Position numbers and translations under genes: made by a program. From positions 930,001 through 994,000 of the forward strand of contig CBDDJJ010000001.1 of the NCBI GenBank assembly GCA_965229625.1: a stretch of DNA of 64,000 nt. The letters run 5' to 3'. The stretch's first letter is position 1, and every line of letters begins with the position of its first letter. Below, piece by piece: positions 53,202 through 61,082 of the stretch. Under the pieces are notes generated by a model, which saw only the letters and a program-made list of their open reading frames with translations, was not told the DNA's origin and made no database searches. The DNA is from JANQIO01 sp965229625 (GTDB lineage: Bacteria > Pseudomonadota > Gammaproteobacteria > Pseudomonadales > Halieaceae).

Positions 53202-55097
53202 TTGAAAGACACCATCACCAGGCGCGACTTTATCAACGGCGCAGCATTGACACTGGCAGCCGGCGCCACACTGTCCCCACGTGAGCTGCTGGCGCTGGAT
53301 CAGGCGGTGACAGAGGCCGTGCTGCCCGCGGACTATTACCCCCCTGCCCTCACCGGCATGCGCGACAGCCACGACGGGGCTTTCGAAGTCGCCCACGAGC
53401 TGGCCTGGCTTGGTAAGAAACCCGACAGCTACCAACGACTGGATGAAGAGTACGACCTGGTGATTGTCGGCGGCGGGCTATCGGGCCTGACGGCCGCCTA
53501 CCGTTATCGCCAGCAGGCCGGACCGGAGAGCAGGATTCTCATACTGGACAATCACGATGACTTCGGTGGCCATGCCAGGCGCAACGAGTTCCACGCGAAT
53601 GGCCACATGCTGTTGGGCTCGGGTGGCAGCACCAACCTGGAAGAGTACAACTTCAGCCGCGAGGTGAATCGTCTGCTGAGCGAACTCGGGGTAGACCTGG
53701 ATAGACTGGACGCGGCCCGGGACCCGGGATTCTGCCTGGCGGATCTCCAGTCGAGCTACGGCCTGTTCCTGAACGAAGCGCAGTATGGCCGCACCCGCCA
53801 TGTCGAAGGGCGCTGGACCAGCGCCTGGCTGGGCAAGGTGGAAAGCCGGGACATGATCAGCCGGCTGGAGCTGCCTGCAGAACAGGAGCGCAGGCTCATC
53901 GTCCTGGTGGAAGGCGAGAAAGATCTGCTCGATGACCTGTCGCTACTGGAGGCAAAACGCTACATAACAACCACCTCTTACGAAGAATTCCTGCAAACGC
54001 GGGCCGGTTTGTCGCCGGAAACCATCACGCTTTTGGAAGTGTTCCCCAAACTCTACTGGGGCCTGGGCCCCGAATGCCCATCGGTTGCCGAGGCTGTTGT
54101 AAACGGTCTCCCGGGCATGAAGAGCCTGGGGTTGACCGGCAAGATGGTCAGCAAATTGATGGCCTGGGCCAGCGACGGCCTCAAGTCTCCGATTTTCCCG
54201 GACGGGAACGCTTCGGTCGCCCGCCTGCTTGTGCGGGAGCTCATGCCGGAGGTAGCGACGGGCAGCACCATGGAAGACGTTGTCACCGCCCGCTTCGATT
54301 ACAGCCAACTTGACCGGGCCGGATCACTGATTCGATTGCGTCTCAACAGTACCGTGGTAAATGCCGCAAATGTGGCCGACGGCGTTGAGGTGTCCTACGT
54401 CGAGCACAGGGGGCAGGACAAGACTGCGCGCTCCATCCGCGGCAGGCACTGCATCCTGGCCTGCTACAACGGCATCATCCCGCACCTGTGCCCGGAACTG
54501 CCCGACGCCCAGAAGGAGAACCTCAAGTACGGCGTAAAAATCCCATTGGTCATGGCCAACGTGTTGCTGCGTGATGGCGCCGCCGTGAACGCTACCGGCC
54601 CCGCGCAGCATTTTTGCCCGGGCAGCTTTTACTGCGCCGTGACCAAATCTCCCCCGGTCAGCCTGGGTGACTACCGCGATCGCAGTAAGGAAACAGGCCC
54701 GATGGTACTGTGGATGGCTCACGCTCCTGCTCCCAGGAACGACGGCACCCAGACCGCGCGCGACCTCTACCGTCTCGGCCGTCACAAGCTCTATGCCACA
54801 CCCTTCGCCACCTTCGAGGACGAGATCAGGCAGCAGCTTACCGACATGTTCGGCGCCCAGGGCTTTGAGGCTGACCGGGACATCGAAGCCATCACCGTCA
54901 ACCGCTGGTCCCACGGCTACTCTTACGACTACATGGACCGCTATGACCCTGACTGGGCTGCCGGGCAGGCGCCCCATGAACTGGGGAGAGCCCCTATCGG
55001 CAACATCACCATTGCTAACAGCGACTCGGAGTCCTCACCCTATGTGCATGGAGCCATGGAAGCCGCATTCCGCGCCGTTGCCGAGCTCGCGATCTAA
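53202..55097 (+). CDS. Tat-exported FAD-dependent oxidoreductase, spermidine dehydrogenase-like
   Basis: 631-residue flavoprotein. The N terminus has a twin-arginine signal (ITRRDFINGAALTLAAGATL), so it should be exported folded. The FAD site is YDLVIVGGGLSGLTAAY with GxGxxG at 90-95, and LDNHDDFGGHARRNEF follows as in bacterial spermidine dehydrogenases (SpdH). A polyamine or related amine substrate is likely but not proven. TTG start at 53202; no ATG gives a complete Tat motif, though the ribosome site is unclear. Lies 67 nt after a cupin gene. Confidence 0.85.
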   Translation: MKDTITRRDFINGAALTLAAGATLSPRELLALDQAVTEAVLPADYYPPALTGMRDSHDGAFEVAHELAWLGKKPDSYQRLDEEYDLVIVGGGLSGLTAAYRYRQQAGPESRILILDNHDDFGGHARRNEFHANGHMLLGSGGSTNLEEYNFSREVNRLLSELGVDLDRLDAARDPGFCLADLQSSYGLFLNEAQYGRTRHVEGRWTSAWLGKVESRDMISRLELPAEQERRLIVLVEGEKDLLDDLSLLEAKRYITTTSYEEFLQTRAGLSPETITLLEVFPKLYWGLGPECPSVAEAVVNGLPGMKSLGLTGKMVSKLMAWASDGLKSPIFPDGNASVARLLVRELMPEVATGSTMEDVVTARFDYSQLDRAGSLIRLRLNSTVVNAANVADGVEVSYVEHRGQDKTARSIRGRHCILACYNGIIPHLCPELPDAQKENLKYGVKIPLVMANVLLRDGAAVNATGPAQHFCPGSFYCAVTKSPPVSLGDYRDRSKETGPMVLWMAHAPAPRNDGTQTARDLYRLGRHKLYATPFATFEDEIRQQLTDMFGAQGFEADRDIEAITVNRWSHGYSYDYMDRYDPDWAAGQAPHELGRAPIGNITIANSDSESSPYVHGAMEAAFRAVAELAI

Positions 55098-55256
55098 GGC
55101 CCACCAGCTAGTCAGCCTTAGAAGTAGCGCAAGCTGGCAATGCCCTACGCCAGCTATCCAGCCAACCTCCCCCAGGCAGCCTGAACTCAAGTAGACTGTC
55201 GGCTGCTTCGAACCGTTCTCGCCAACCTTTCGCAAAACCGACAAGTGGAGTGTGTA

Positions 55257-56156
55257 ATGCTTAAGCGCTTTTTCGGCCTGGTGCTCGCTATCGCGATTCT
55301 CGGCCACTACCCGTCCGCCCGGGCGCAGGGCGCCCTGGTTTTCCAGAGCGATTTCGGCCTTGAGGAACCCGCGGTAGTGTCTATGAAAGGTGTGGCCTAC
55401 GGAGTGTCGCCGGATCTCAAGATGTTTGACATCACCCACGAGATCCCGGTGTTCAATATCTGGGAGGCAGCCTATCGCCTGAACCAGACCGCCCGCTACT
55501 GGCCGGCGGGGACAGTGTTCGTTTCCGTGGTCGACCCCGGCGTGGGCACTGATCGGAAGTCTGTGGTCCTCAAGACCCAATCCGGCCACTTCTTTGTCAG
55601 CCCCGACAACGGCTCCCTCACCCTGGTTGCCGAGTCACTGGGCGTCGAAGCAGTGCGGATTATCGACGAAAACATCAACCGGCTGCCCGGGTCTGAGCGC
55701 TCCCATACCTTCCACGGACGCGACGTATACGCCTACACCGGTGCGCGGCTGGCGGCGGGCACCATCAGCTTCGAACAGGTCGGCCCGCTGAAAGCCGCCG
55801 AGGTTCTCAGCATTCCCTACAAGAAACCGACACTGGACGACGGCAGGATCGAGGGCAACATTCCTATCCTGGATACCCACTTCGGCAACGTCTGGACAAA
55901 CATCGACACGGCAACCTTTGATCAGCTGGGTGTCGACGTCGGTGACGAAGTCTGGGTGAAAATCAGCGACGGCGACACGGTCCTGTTCAAAGAGAAAGTT
56001 CGCTTCGTCAGCTCATTTGGCGGTGTGGACCTTGGCCAGCCGGCACTGTACGTCAACGACATCCTCAACATCGGACTGGCCATCAACCAGGGCAATTTCG
56101 CAGAACAGCACGGCATCGAGCCGGGGCCCGAACGCAACATAGAAATCTGGAAGTAA
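55257..56156 (+). CDS. SAM hydroxide adenosyltransferase (SAM hydrolase) family protein with signal peptide
   Basis: 300-residue DUF62 protein. Members use an activated water molecule to hydrolyse S-adenosylmethionine to adenosine and methionine. The invariant triad is intact: Asp93 in VVDPGVGTD, Arg100 seven residues on, and His153 in TFHGRD; SDFG and PDNGSL blocks are also present. Unusually, the chain starts with a signal peptide (MLKRFFGLVLAIAILGHYPSARAQ), so it should act in the periplasm. ATG at 55257 preceded by GTGGAG; a GTG 12 nt earlier is possible. Downstream is a membrane-anchored Rossmann protein. Confidence 0.9.
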   Translation: MLKRFFGLVLAIAILGHYPSARAQGALVFQSDFGLEEPAVVSMKGVAYGVSPDLKMFDITHEIPVFNIWEAAYRLNQTARYWPAGTVFVSVVDPGVGTDRKSVVLKTQSGHFFVSPDNGSLTLVAESLGVEAVRIIDENINRLPGSERSHTFHGRDVYAYTGARLAAGTISFEQVGPLKAAEVLSIPYKKPTLDDGRIEGNIPILDTHFGNVWTNIDTATFDQLGVDVGDEVWVKISDGDTVLFKEKVRFVSSFGGVDLGQPALYVNDILNIGLAINQGNFAEQHGIEPGPERNIEIWK

Positions 56157-56232
56157 GCATTGCATCCGGATCGGGAAGTCCCTGGTCCTCTAGCTCAATG
56201 TGACATCTGATTATTCCAGCTGGATTCCGCCC

Positions 56233-57084
56233 ATGAAGCTCCTAACCCTTCGAAAAGCCATCGTCAGGTTGGTCACAGTCATCACCACGCTGTTCGGACT
56301 GTTCTACCTTGCAGGCGTGTACATCAACCTGCAGCCGCTTGAGCCTGTCGAGGAGACATCCCTTGATGTCGGGGCCCTGAACACCGTTGCCATCTTCGGT
56401 GCCAGCGGCACCGCGGGCGATGGCATCCTCAAAGCGGCAATGGCAGACCCCAACGTCGAGACCATCCACGTCATCACGCGCCGAACGACGCCGCGTATCG
56501 ACGCCGGCGTTGCAGCAGGCAAGGTCGAGATGACCCTGCACAACGACTACCTCGATTACTCGGCGCTGCACGACGTGCTGGCGAACGTGGCCACCGTCTA
56601 CTGGGCCATAGGCATCAGCGCCGTAGGCGTTGATGAACAGACCTACGGCATGATCCACGTCGACTTCCCGGCGCAGTTTGTGAGGGAGTGGTTGTCTGTC
56701 GCAAGCGCCGACAGGCTGACATTTCAGTTCATCAGTAGCAGCGATATCTCCGAGGGTTCCGAGACCATGTGGGTCCGGGAAAAGATCCGCGCCGAGAAGA
56801 CCCTGTTTGGGCTGGCAGACGGCACCGGTCTTCGCGTCATCGCCTATCGCCCCGACTATATCCGGCCCGCCCGGGGAGAAGCCCACCTGGGGCAGAAGCT
56901 GATGTACTGGTTTTTCCGGCCTGTCGGTGCAGCGGTACGATCAACCGAGATCGGGCAGGCGATGCTGGAGGTAACCATGCGGGGCCTCGAGTTCGACAAC
57001 GGTGCGAAGCTGAGCAACCGCACTATTCGACGCTACAGCGCCGCCTACCTGGCAAGAGCCGAACAACAATCAGGAAAGGAGTGA
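56233..57084 (+). CDS. Membrane-anchored NAD(P)-binding Rossmann protein
   Basis: 283 residues. One hydrophobic helix near residues 9-33 (LVTVITTLFGLFYLAGVYINL) precedes a Rossmann domain (VAIFGASGTAGDGILKAA) related to NAD(P)H-binding atypical SDR/epimerase-like proteins; an ISSSDISEG block takes the place of the usual serine, and no YxxxK is evident. Hence it may bind a nucleotide without classic SDR catalysis. ATG at 56233 chosen; a GTG 33 nt upstream has no better ribosome site. Four nt separate it from the downstream cupin gene. Confidence 0.75.
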   Translation: MKLLTLRKAIVRLVTVITTLFGLFYLAGVYINLQPLEPVEETSLDVGALNTVAIFGASGTAGDGILKAAMADPNVETIHVITRRTTPRIDAGVAAGKVEMTLHNDYLDYSALHDVLANVATVYWAIGISAVGVDEQTYGMIHVDFPAQFVREWLSVASADRLTFQFISSSDISEGSETMWVREKIRAEKTLFGLADGTGLRVIAYRPDYIRPARGEAHLGQKLMYWFFRPVGAAVRSTEIGQAMLEVTMRGLEFDNGAKLSNRTIRRYSAAYLARAEQQSGKE

Positions 57085-57088
57085 ACCC

Positions 57089-57439
57089 ATGAGCGAGATC
57101 GTCGTATTCGAACAGAACCAGCCCGACTTCGAGGAATACCTGACGCCAGAGGATCGCTGCGTCCGCGGCCAGGCCATGCAGCGCACCTGGAATCACTACG
57201 AAAGCAGCGACGGGAAGTTTTTTTCAGGCATCTGGGAAGGCGAGCCAGGCTGCTGGAAAACCCACTACACCGAGCACGAGTTTTGCCAGTTGTTGAGCGG
57301 GCGGGTCATCCTGCGCAGCAAAGACGGCACCGAAGTGGAGCTGAAAGCCGGTGACAATTTTGTGATTCCCGCCGGATTTGAAGGCGAGTGGGAAGTGCTG
57401 GAAACGGCAAAGAAGATCTACGCTATCTACGAGGCCTGA
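57089..57439 (+). CDS. Cupin domain protein (Cupin_3-like)
   Basis: 116-residue small cupin: FFSGIWEGEPGCWKTHYTEHEFCQLLSGRVILRSKDGTEVELKAGDNFVIPAGFEGEWEVLE, nearly the whole DUF861-type barrel with a possible metal-binding His/Glu (YTEHEF). Start ATG with AAGGAG upstream, 4 nt after the Rossmann gene, so both are one transcript. Convergent with the dioxygenase gene with only 4 nt between stops. Substrate unknown. Confidence 0.88.
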   Translation: MSEIVVFEQNQPDFEEYLTPEDRCVRGQAMQRTWNHYESSDGKFFSGIWEGEPGCWKTHYTEHEFCQLLSGRVILRSKDGTEVELKAGDNFVIPAGFEGEWEVLETAKKIYAIYEA

Positions 57440-57443
57440 GCCT

Positions 57444-58202
57444 CTAAGCTTCACCGTACAGAATGTCGGTGCGAATGATGTACTTGGTACCGTCTGTGAT
57501 TTCCTCACTGGCATGAACGCAGTGCTGAGGATGCGTGCCGTGTGGAAAACATAGCGCTGCGCCCTTCGGCGTGCGGACACTCACCAGATTCACGTCGTCC
57601 GGGTCCCTGGCCGGCTTGCCCGGGTCGCTACGGCTTACCAGGAACTGGGTGCGGCCACCCTCGTAACCATCATTGAGAAATAGCAGGTAGGAGTACTGGC
57701 TGTAGCGGTCGCCGTAGGCGTCTGCGACCAATACGCCATCCACCACGCGGCTGCCTGGCCAGGCGCCATCGGTATGAGGACTGAAGTAGTCGCCAAGGCC
57801 ATAACGGTAGAACCTGAAGCGCGCATTGATACCCACGGCGCGTTGTTCTCCCACAGGATCGCTCAGCAAATCTCTGCACCGATCCCAGAGCCCGCCATCG
57901 ATGGCCTCGCTGACTACCCAGTTGAGGTTGTCGTTGTGTCGGACATCATGTGGCAATGACACCGGTGCATCAGGGTGGAAACCCAGCGACTCGGCGATCT
58001 CCACGATACGGTCGGCTTCCGGGTCACTGAGTACGTTCATGAGCTGGAACGCGCCTGGTACTTCGGGAATATCGACCCTGTAAACCGCAGACTCAGGTTC
58101 AGCCCCGAACGGCCTGACCGCACCCGGTCTGTCTGTCCAGGTCGGCAAGGGCTCCGGCCCGAAGCCCGGCTCTCGCGTCACCACGTAGAAATCATCGTTC
58201 AT
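57444..58202 (-). CDS. 2OG-Fe(II) oxygenase, prolyl 4-hydroxylase-like
   Basis: 252-residue dioxygenase of the P4Hc type. The metal motif is HTD with His143 and Asp145 in YFSPHTDGAW; the distal His lies in HGTHPQHCVH at 221-230, and Arg244 in KYIIRTDILY is the likely 2-oxoglutarate anchor. Such proteins hydroxylate peptidyl proline or small molecules; the substrate is unknown. ATG at 58202 with AGGACG upstream. It follows the ornithine-cyclodeaminase-family gene by 50 nt, and the two face the cupin gene. Confidence 0.9.
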   Translation of the reverse strand: MNDDFYVVTREPGFGPEPLPTWTDRPGAVRPFGAEPESAVYRVDIPEVPGAFQLMNVLSDPEADRIVEIAESLGFHPDAPVSLPHDVRHNDNLNWVVSEAIDGGLWDRCRDLLSDPVGEQRAVGINARFRFYRYGLGDYFSPHTDGAWPGSRVVDGVLVADAYGDRYSQYSYLLFLNDGYEGGRTQFLVSRSDPGKPARDPDDVNLVSVRTPKGAALCFPHGTHPQHCVHASEEITDGTKYIIRTDILYGEA

Positions 58203-58252
58203 ATTCGTCCTGTTCCGCGACCGGAGATAGGGATTTACACCCGGTTGTGTGA

Positions 58253-59239
58253 CTAGTCGACGCCCGTCACAATGCCGCCCTGCGCCAGGTAGGCATCCAG
58301 AATTCGCCGCGCAACGAAAAGGTCCTGTAGTGCCACACCAGAGCTGTCAAACACCGTTATCTGCTCTTCTTTACTGCGACCGGCAGCCTTGCCCGCCAGC
58401 ACATCGCCCAGCAGGTTGATTTCCATACGACCCTGACTTACCTCATCAGATATATGCTGGAACTCACCCACCCGCAGTGACTGGGCCGGCAGGTCGGCGA
58501 ACAGGCTGCTCTGGTGAAGAAGCTCGACCGGTAGCTCCTGCTTGCCCGCCTGGTCGGCGCCCATGGCCGATACGTGGGTGCCGGCTTGCACCAGCTCGGC
58601 GGGAAACAGGGGCTCGCGTGCCGTGGTGACAGTCACCAGCAGGTCCGCCGCTGGAATCGCCTCCTCCGCCGGCAATAGCTTGACAGCTATGCCTTGCAGT
58701 TCTTCATCCAGCCTTGCCGCCAGCGCCTCGGCCGGACTCGCACTCCGCGAAACGATGTTGACCTGCTCCAGCGCGAACTGACCTGCCAACGCGTCGACTT
58801 CATACCAGGCCTGGTGACCGGCGCCGACCACGGTAAGCACAGTGGCATCTTGCCGCGCCAGGACTTTCGCGGCGACCGCATTGGCTGCAGCCGTGCGATA
58901 GCAGTTCACTTCCGAGGCGCCGACGATCGCCTGCAACCTTCCGCTGACCGGATCCAGCAACAGTGTATTGGAGCTGTGACGCGGAAGGTCGAGGGAATCG
59001 GCGCCGGTGAAGTAGGCCCCGCATTTAAAACCCAGCAGCCCGGCGGCTGCCGCGGAGCCTGACTTCAGGCTGAAAGTGTCTCCCTCGGCAATACCGGGCG
59101 CCATAACCACCGGGTTCAACTGCCCGCTGCTATCACTCAACGACAGGAAGGCGTCACGCACCGCGGCAAAAGCCAGTTCCCTGCTTACCAGCGCGGCGGA
59201 TTCGGCTTCACTCACAACGATTGAAGCAGGCTCTGCCAT
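58253..59239 (-). CDS. Ornithine cyclodeaminase/mu-crystallin family protein
   Basis: 328-residue NAD-binding protein. The family's N-terminal region FSLKSGSAAAAGLLGFKCGAYFTG and the Rossmann loop TVVGAGHQAWYEVDAL near 123-138 are visible, with VSAMGADQAGKQELP as the late nucleotide/substrate loop. Members cyclise ornithine, reduce ketimines or dehydrogenate amino acids, and often accompany small-molecule biosynthesis; the substrate here is unknown. I start it at the ATG at 59239 with GAGAGGAAG upstream. Precedes the prolyl-hydroxylase-like gene, suggesting related chemistry. Confidence 0.88.
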   Translation of the reverse strand: MAEPASIVVSEAESAALVSRELAFAAVRDAFLSLSDSSGQLNPVVMAPGIAEGDTFSLKSGSAAAAGLLGFKCGAYFTGADSLDLPRHSSNTLLLDPVSGRLQAIVGASEVNCYRTAAANAVAAKVLARQDATVLTVVGAGHQAWYEVDALAGQFALEQVNIVSRSASPAEALAARLDEELQGIAVKLLPAEEAIPAADLLVTVTTAREPLFPAELVQAGTHVSAMGADQAGKQELPVELLHQSSLFADLPAQSLRVGEFQHISDEVSQGRMEINLLGDVLAGKAAGRSKEEQITVFDSSGVALQDLFVARRILDAYLAQGGIVTGVD

Positions 59240-59416
59240 AGATTCTTCCTCTCCTACAAACAAACGATTCCCGCTGATACCCGGGCGCTCGGGGAGCTCA
59301 CGCGTCCATCCCAGGCCATCATGTTGCTGCGCGATGTCACCCGGCTTTGCTATTCTTCGCCCACCCCGCGCCGAACACTAGCGGGGGCAGATGACACGCT
59401 ACACCAGGGAGCACCC

Positions 59417-60070
59417 TTGAACCAGCCACCACCCGATGAGGAACACAAGGATAGCCCGCCGCTGTCCGAAGCCAATACAATTGCCGGCATACAGAAGGCT
59501 TTTCTGCGCCTCACGTTCTGGCAGACGCTCCTCTCTCTGGCCGGCGTATTCACCGGCGCGGTGGCGTTGTACGCAGCGTTGAACGAGTCGCAGGCGGTGC
59601 GGCAGCAAACAGCAGCGTCGGTATGGCCCTATGTGCAGTTCATGATCAACGACACCAGCGATGACGCCTCGGCGTCGTTTGCCCTGTCCCTACACAACGT
59701 GGGTGTTGGACCCGCTCGCATGCGCAGCGTGCAGTTGACGCTGGCCGGCGAGCCCATCCGCGACTGGCAGTCGATGACAGCGGCCCTGCTGGGCTCCGGC
59801 GCAAGGCTCGGCACAGAGTATGGCAAGGCCAGCATCAGCAAGCGGGTCCTCGCACCCGGTGAATCGGTAGTCGCCTTCCAGACGGCGGAACGGGAACTGG
59901 CGCTGAGCATGCAGAAGGCGGTCTACAGCGGCACCGCCAGGCTCACCTACTGCTATTGCTCTATCTTCGACGAATGCTGGTGGACCTCCAGCAGCCTGCC
60001 CGAGGATGCTGAACCGATACAACGCGTGGAGCAGTGCCAGGACTACGGTGACGCAGGCTTTATCGACTGA
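59417..60070 (+). CDS. Hypothetical protein with one transmembrane helix
   Basis: 217 residues. A polar N terminus (PPPDEEHKDSPPLSEANT) precedes one hydrophobic helix near 33-52 (FWQTLLSLAGVFTGAVALYAAL) and an extracytoplasmic-looking beta domain with a Cys-rich stretch (YCYCSIFDECWWTSSS). No family recognised. TTG start at 59417 with GGGAG 6 nt upstream is the best start; the frame is open further upstream but poorly supported. Its 3' end abuts the decayed esterase on the other strand. Confidence 0.6.
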   Translation: MNQPPPDEEHKDSPPLSEANTIAGIQKAFLRLTFWQTLLSLAGVFTGAVALYAALNESQAVRQQTAASVWPYVQFMINDTSDDASASFALSLHNVGVGPARMRSVQLTLAGEPIRDWQSMTAALLGSGARLGTEYGKASISKRVLAPGESVVAFQTAERELALSMQKAVYSGTARLTYCYCSIFDECWWTSSSLPEDAEPIQRVEQCQDYGDAGFID

Positions 60071-60099
60071 CGCCTTAAGCCAGGCAGAAGGTCGTACAT

Positions 60100-60546
60100 C
60101 TCCGACAACATGCCGGTCATAAAACTCGGCAAACTGCTGGTAAGTGAACTCCTTGGCCTGTGCGCTGACTTCCGCCTTGCCGCCCATGAAGTCGAAGGCA
60201 TGGTAGCAACCCTCAAACTCGCGGTAGGCCACTTCCACTGCTGCATCTCGTAATGCCTGCGTGTAGTCCATAGTTTCCTGGTAAAAGGGTTCCAGCGTGC
60301 CGACGAAGGTAACGGTGGGAGGTATATTGCGATAGTCCTTACAGCGGGCCGGGCTGTGTAGGCCGGCACCTCTGCGTTCGCAGACTGCAGTTCAGCGAGA
60401 TAGGCGCCACAGCCGATACAGTGTATGCGCGTGTCCCAGACCGGAGACTCCATGTCCCGGGAAGCATCATCCGGCTGTGTATCATCGATCATCGGGTAGG
60501 TCGGCATCTTGAAAATGTGGCCCCGTGCCGCTTGCAATGCAGCCAC
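60100..60546 (-). pseudogene. Degraded HSL-type alpha/beta hydrolase (esterase) fragment
   Basis: The minus strand reads YPMIDDTQPDD...SPVWDTRIHCIGCGAYLAEL from 60546, then about 60350 the homology moves to another frame reading KDYRNIPPTVTFVGTLEP and then DYTQALRDAAVEVAYREFEGCYHAFD. These are the C-terminal half of an HSL-family esterase, with the His in CYHAFD. The GDSAGG part is missing, so the gene is both 5'-truncated and frameshifted. The last frame runs on past the usual end. A remnant, not a working enzyme. Confidence 0.75.
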
Positions 60547-60616
60547 CGCGTGCCGTCGATGCTGCTGAGTCCGGGAGAATGGCTGGGATCTTGCCCCACC
60601 CGTTCTCTGCGCGTCC

Positions 60617-61072
60617 TCAAAGGGCCGCAGCCGCCTCCTTGATGGCTCGTCGAATGCTTAAGTAGGTCGCGCATCGGCAGATGTTGCCGGTCATTGCAGC
60701 GTCGATGTCTTTGTCTGATGGACGTGGATTTGTCTCAAGCAGTGCCGTTGCCGCAAGCACTTGCCCGGACTGGCAGTAGCCGCATTGCGGCACATCCAGG
60801 TCCTCCCAGGCGGCGCGAACAGCATCGACCTCGGGACCGGTCTTCCCTTCGATGGTGGTAATTTCCCGACCGGCCAGCGCCTCGTGTGGCATGACGCAGG
60901 AACGGGTCGGTTGGCCGGCTACATGCACGGTGCAGGCACCACACTGAGCGACGCCACACCCAAACTTGGTGCCCGTCATCTTGAGATGGTCGCGGAGCAC
61001 CCATAGGAGTGGCGTGCCGGCGGGTGCGTCGACCTCGTGGTCTTTGCCATTGATAGTGAGAGTTACTGGCAT
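60617..61072 (-). CDS. Isoquinoline 1-oxidoreductase small subunit ((2Fe-2S)-binding)
   Basis: 151-residue electron-transfer subunit of a xanthine-oxidase-type molybdenum hydroxylase. Plant-type 2Fe-2S cysteines Cys39, Cys44, Cys47 and Cys59 (CGVAQCGAC) and the second cluster cysteines Cys97, Cys100, Cys132 and Cys134 (CGYCQSG; CRCATY) are all present. It follows the large-subunit gene by 10 nt on the same strand; the order large then small is the reverse of typical iorAB. Upstream AAGGTT may be its ribosome site. Confidence 0.93.
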   Translation of the reverse strand: MPVTLTINGKDHEVDAPAGTPLLWVLRDHLKMTGTKFGCGVAQCGACTVHVAGQPTRSCVMPHEALAGREITTIEGKTGPEVDAVRAAWEDLDVPQCGYCQSGQVLAATALLETNPRPSDKDIDAAMTGNICRCATYLSIRRAIKEAAAAL

Positions 61073-61082
61073 AGGTTTAACC

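Noticed and set aside
59690..60271. Minus-strand frame of about 190 codons with esterase-like N terminus
   Set aside because: Only its first 55 residues match an esterase C terminus; the remainder is read-through opposite the 59417-60070 gene. Treated as part of the pseudogene.
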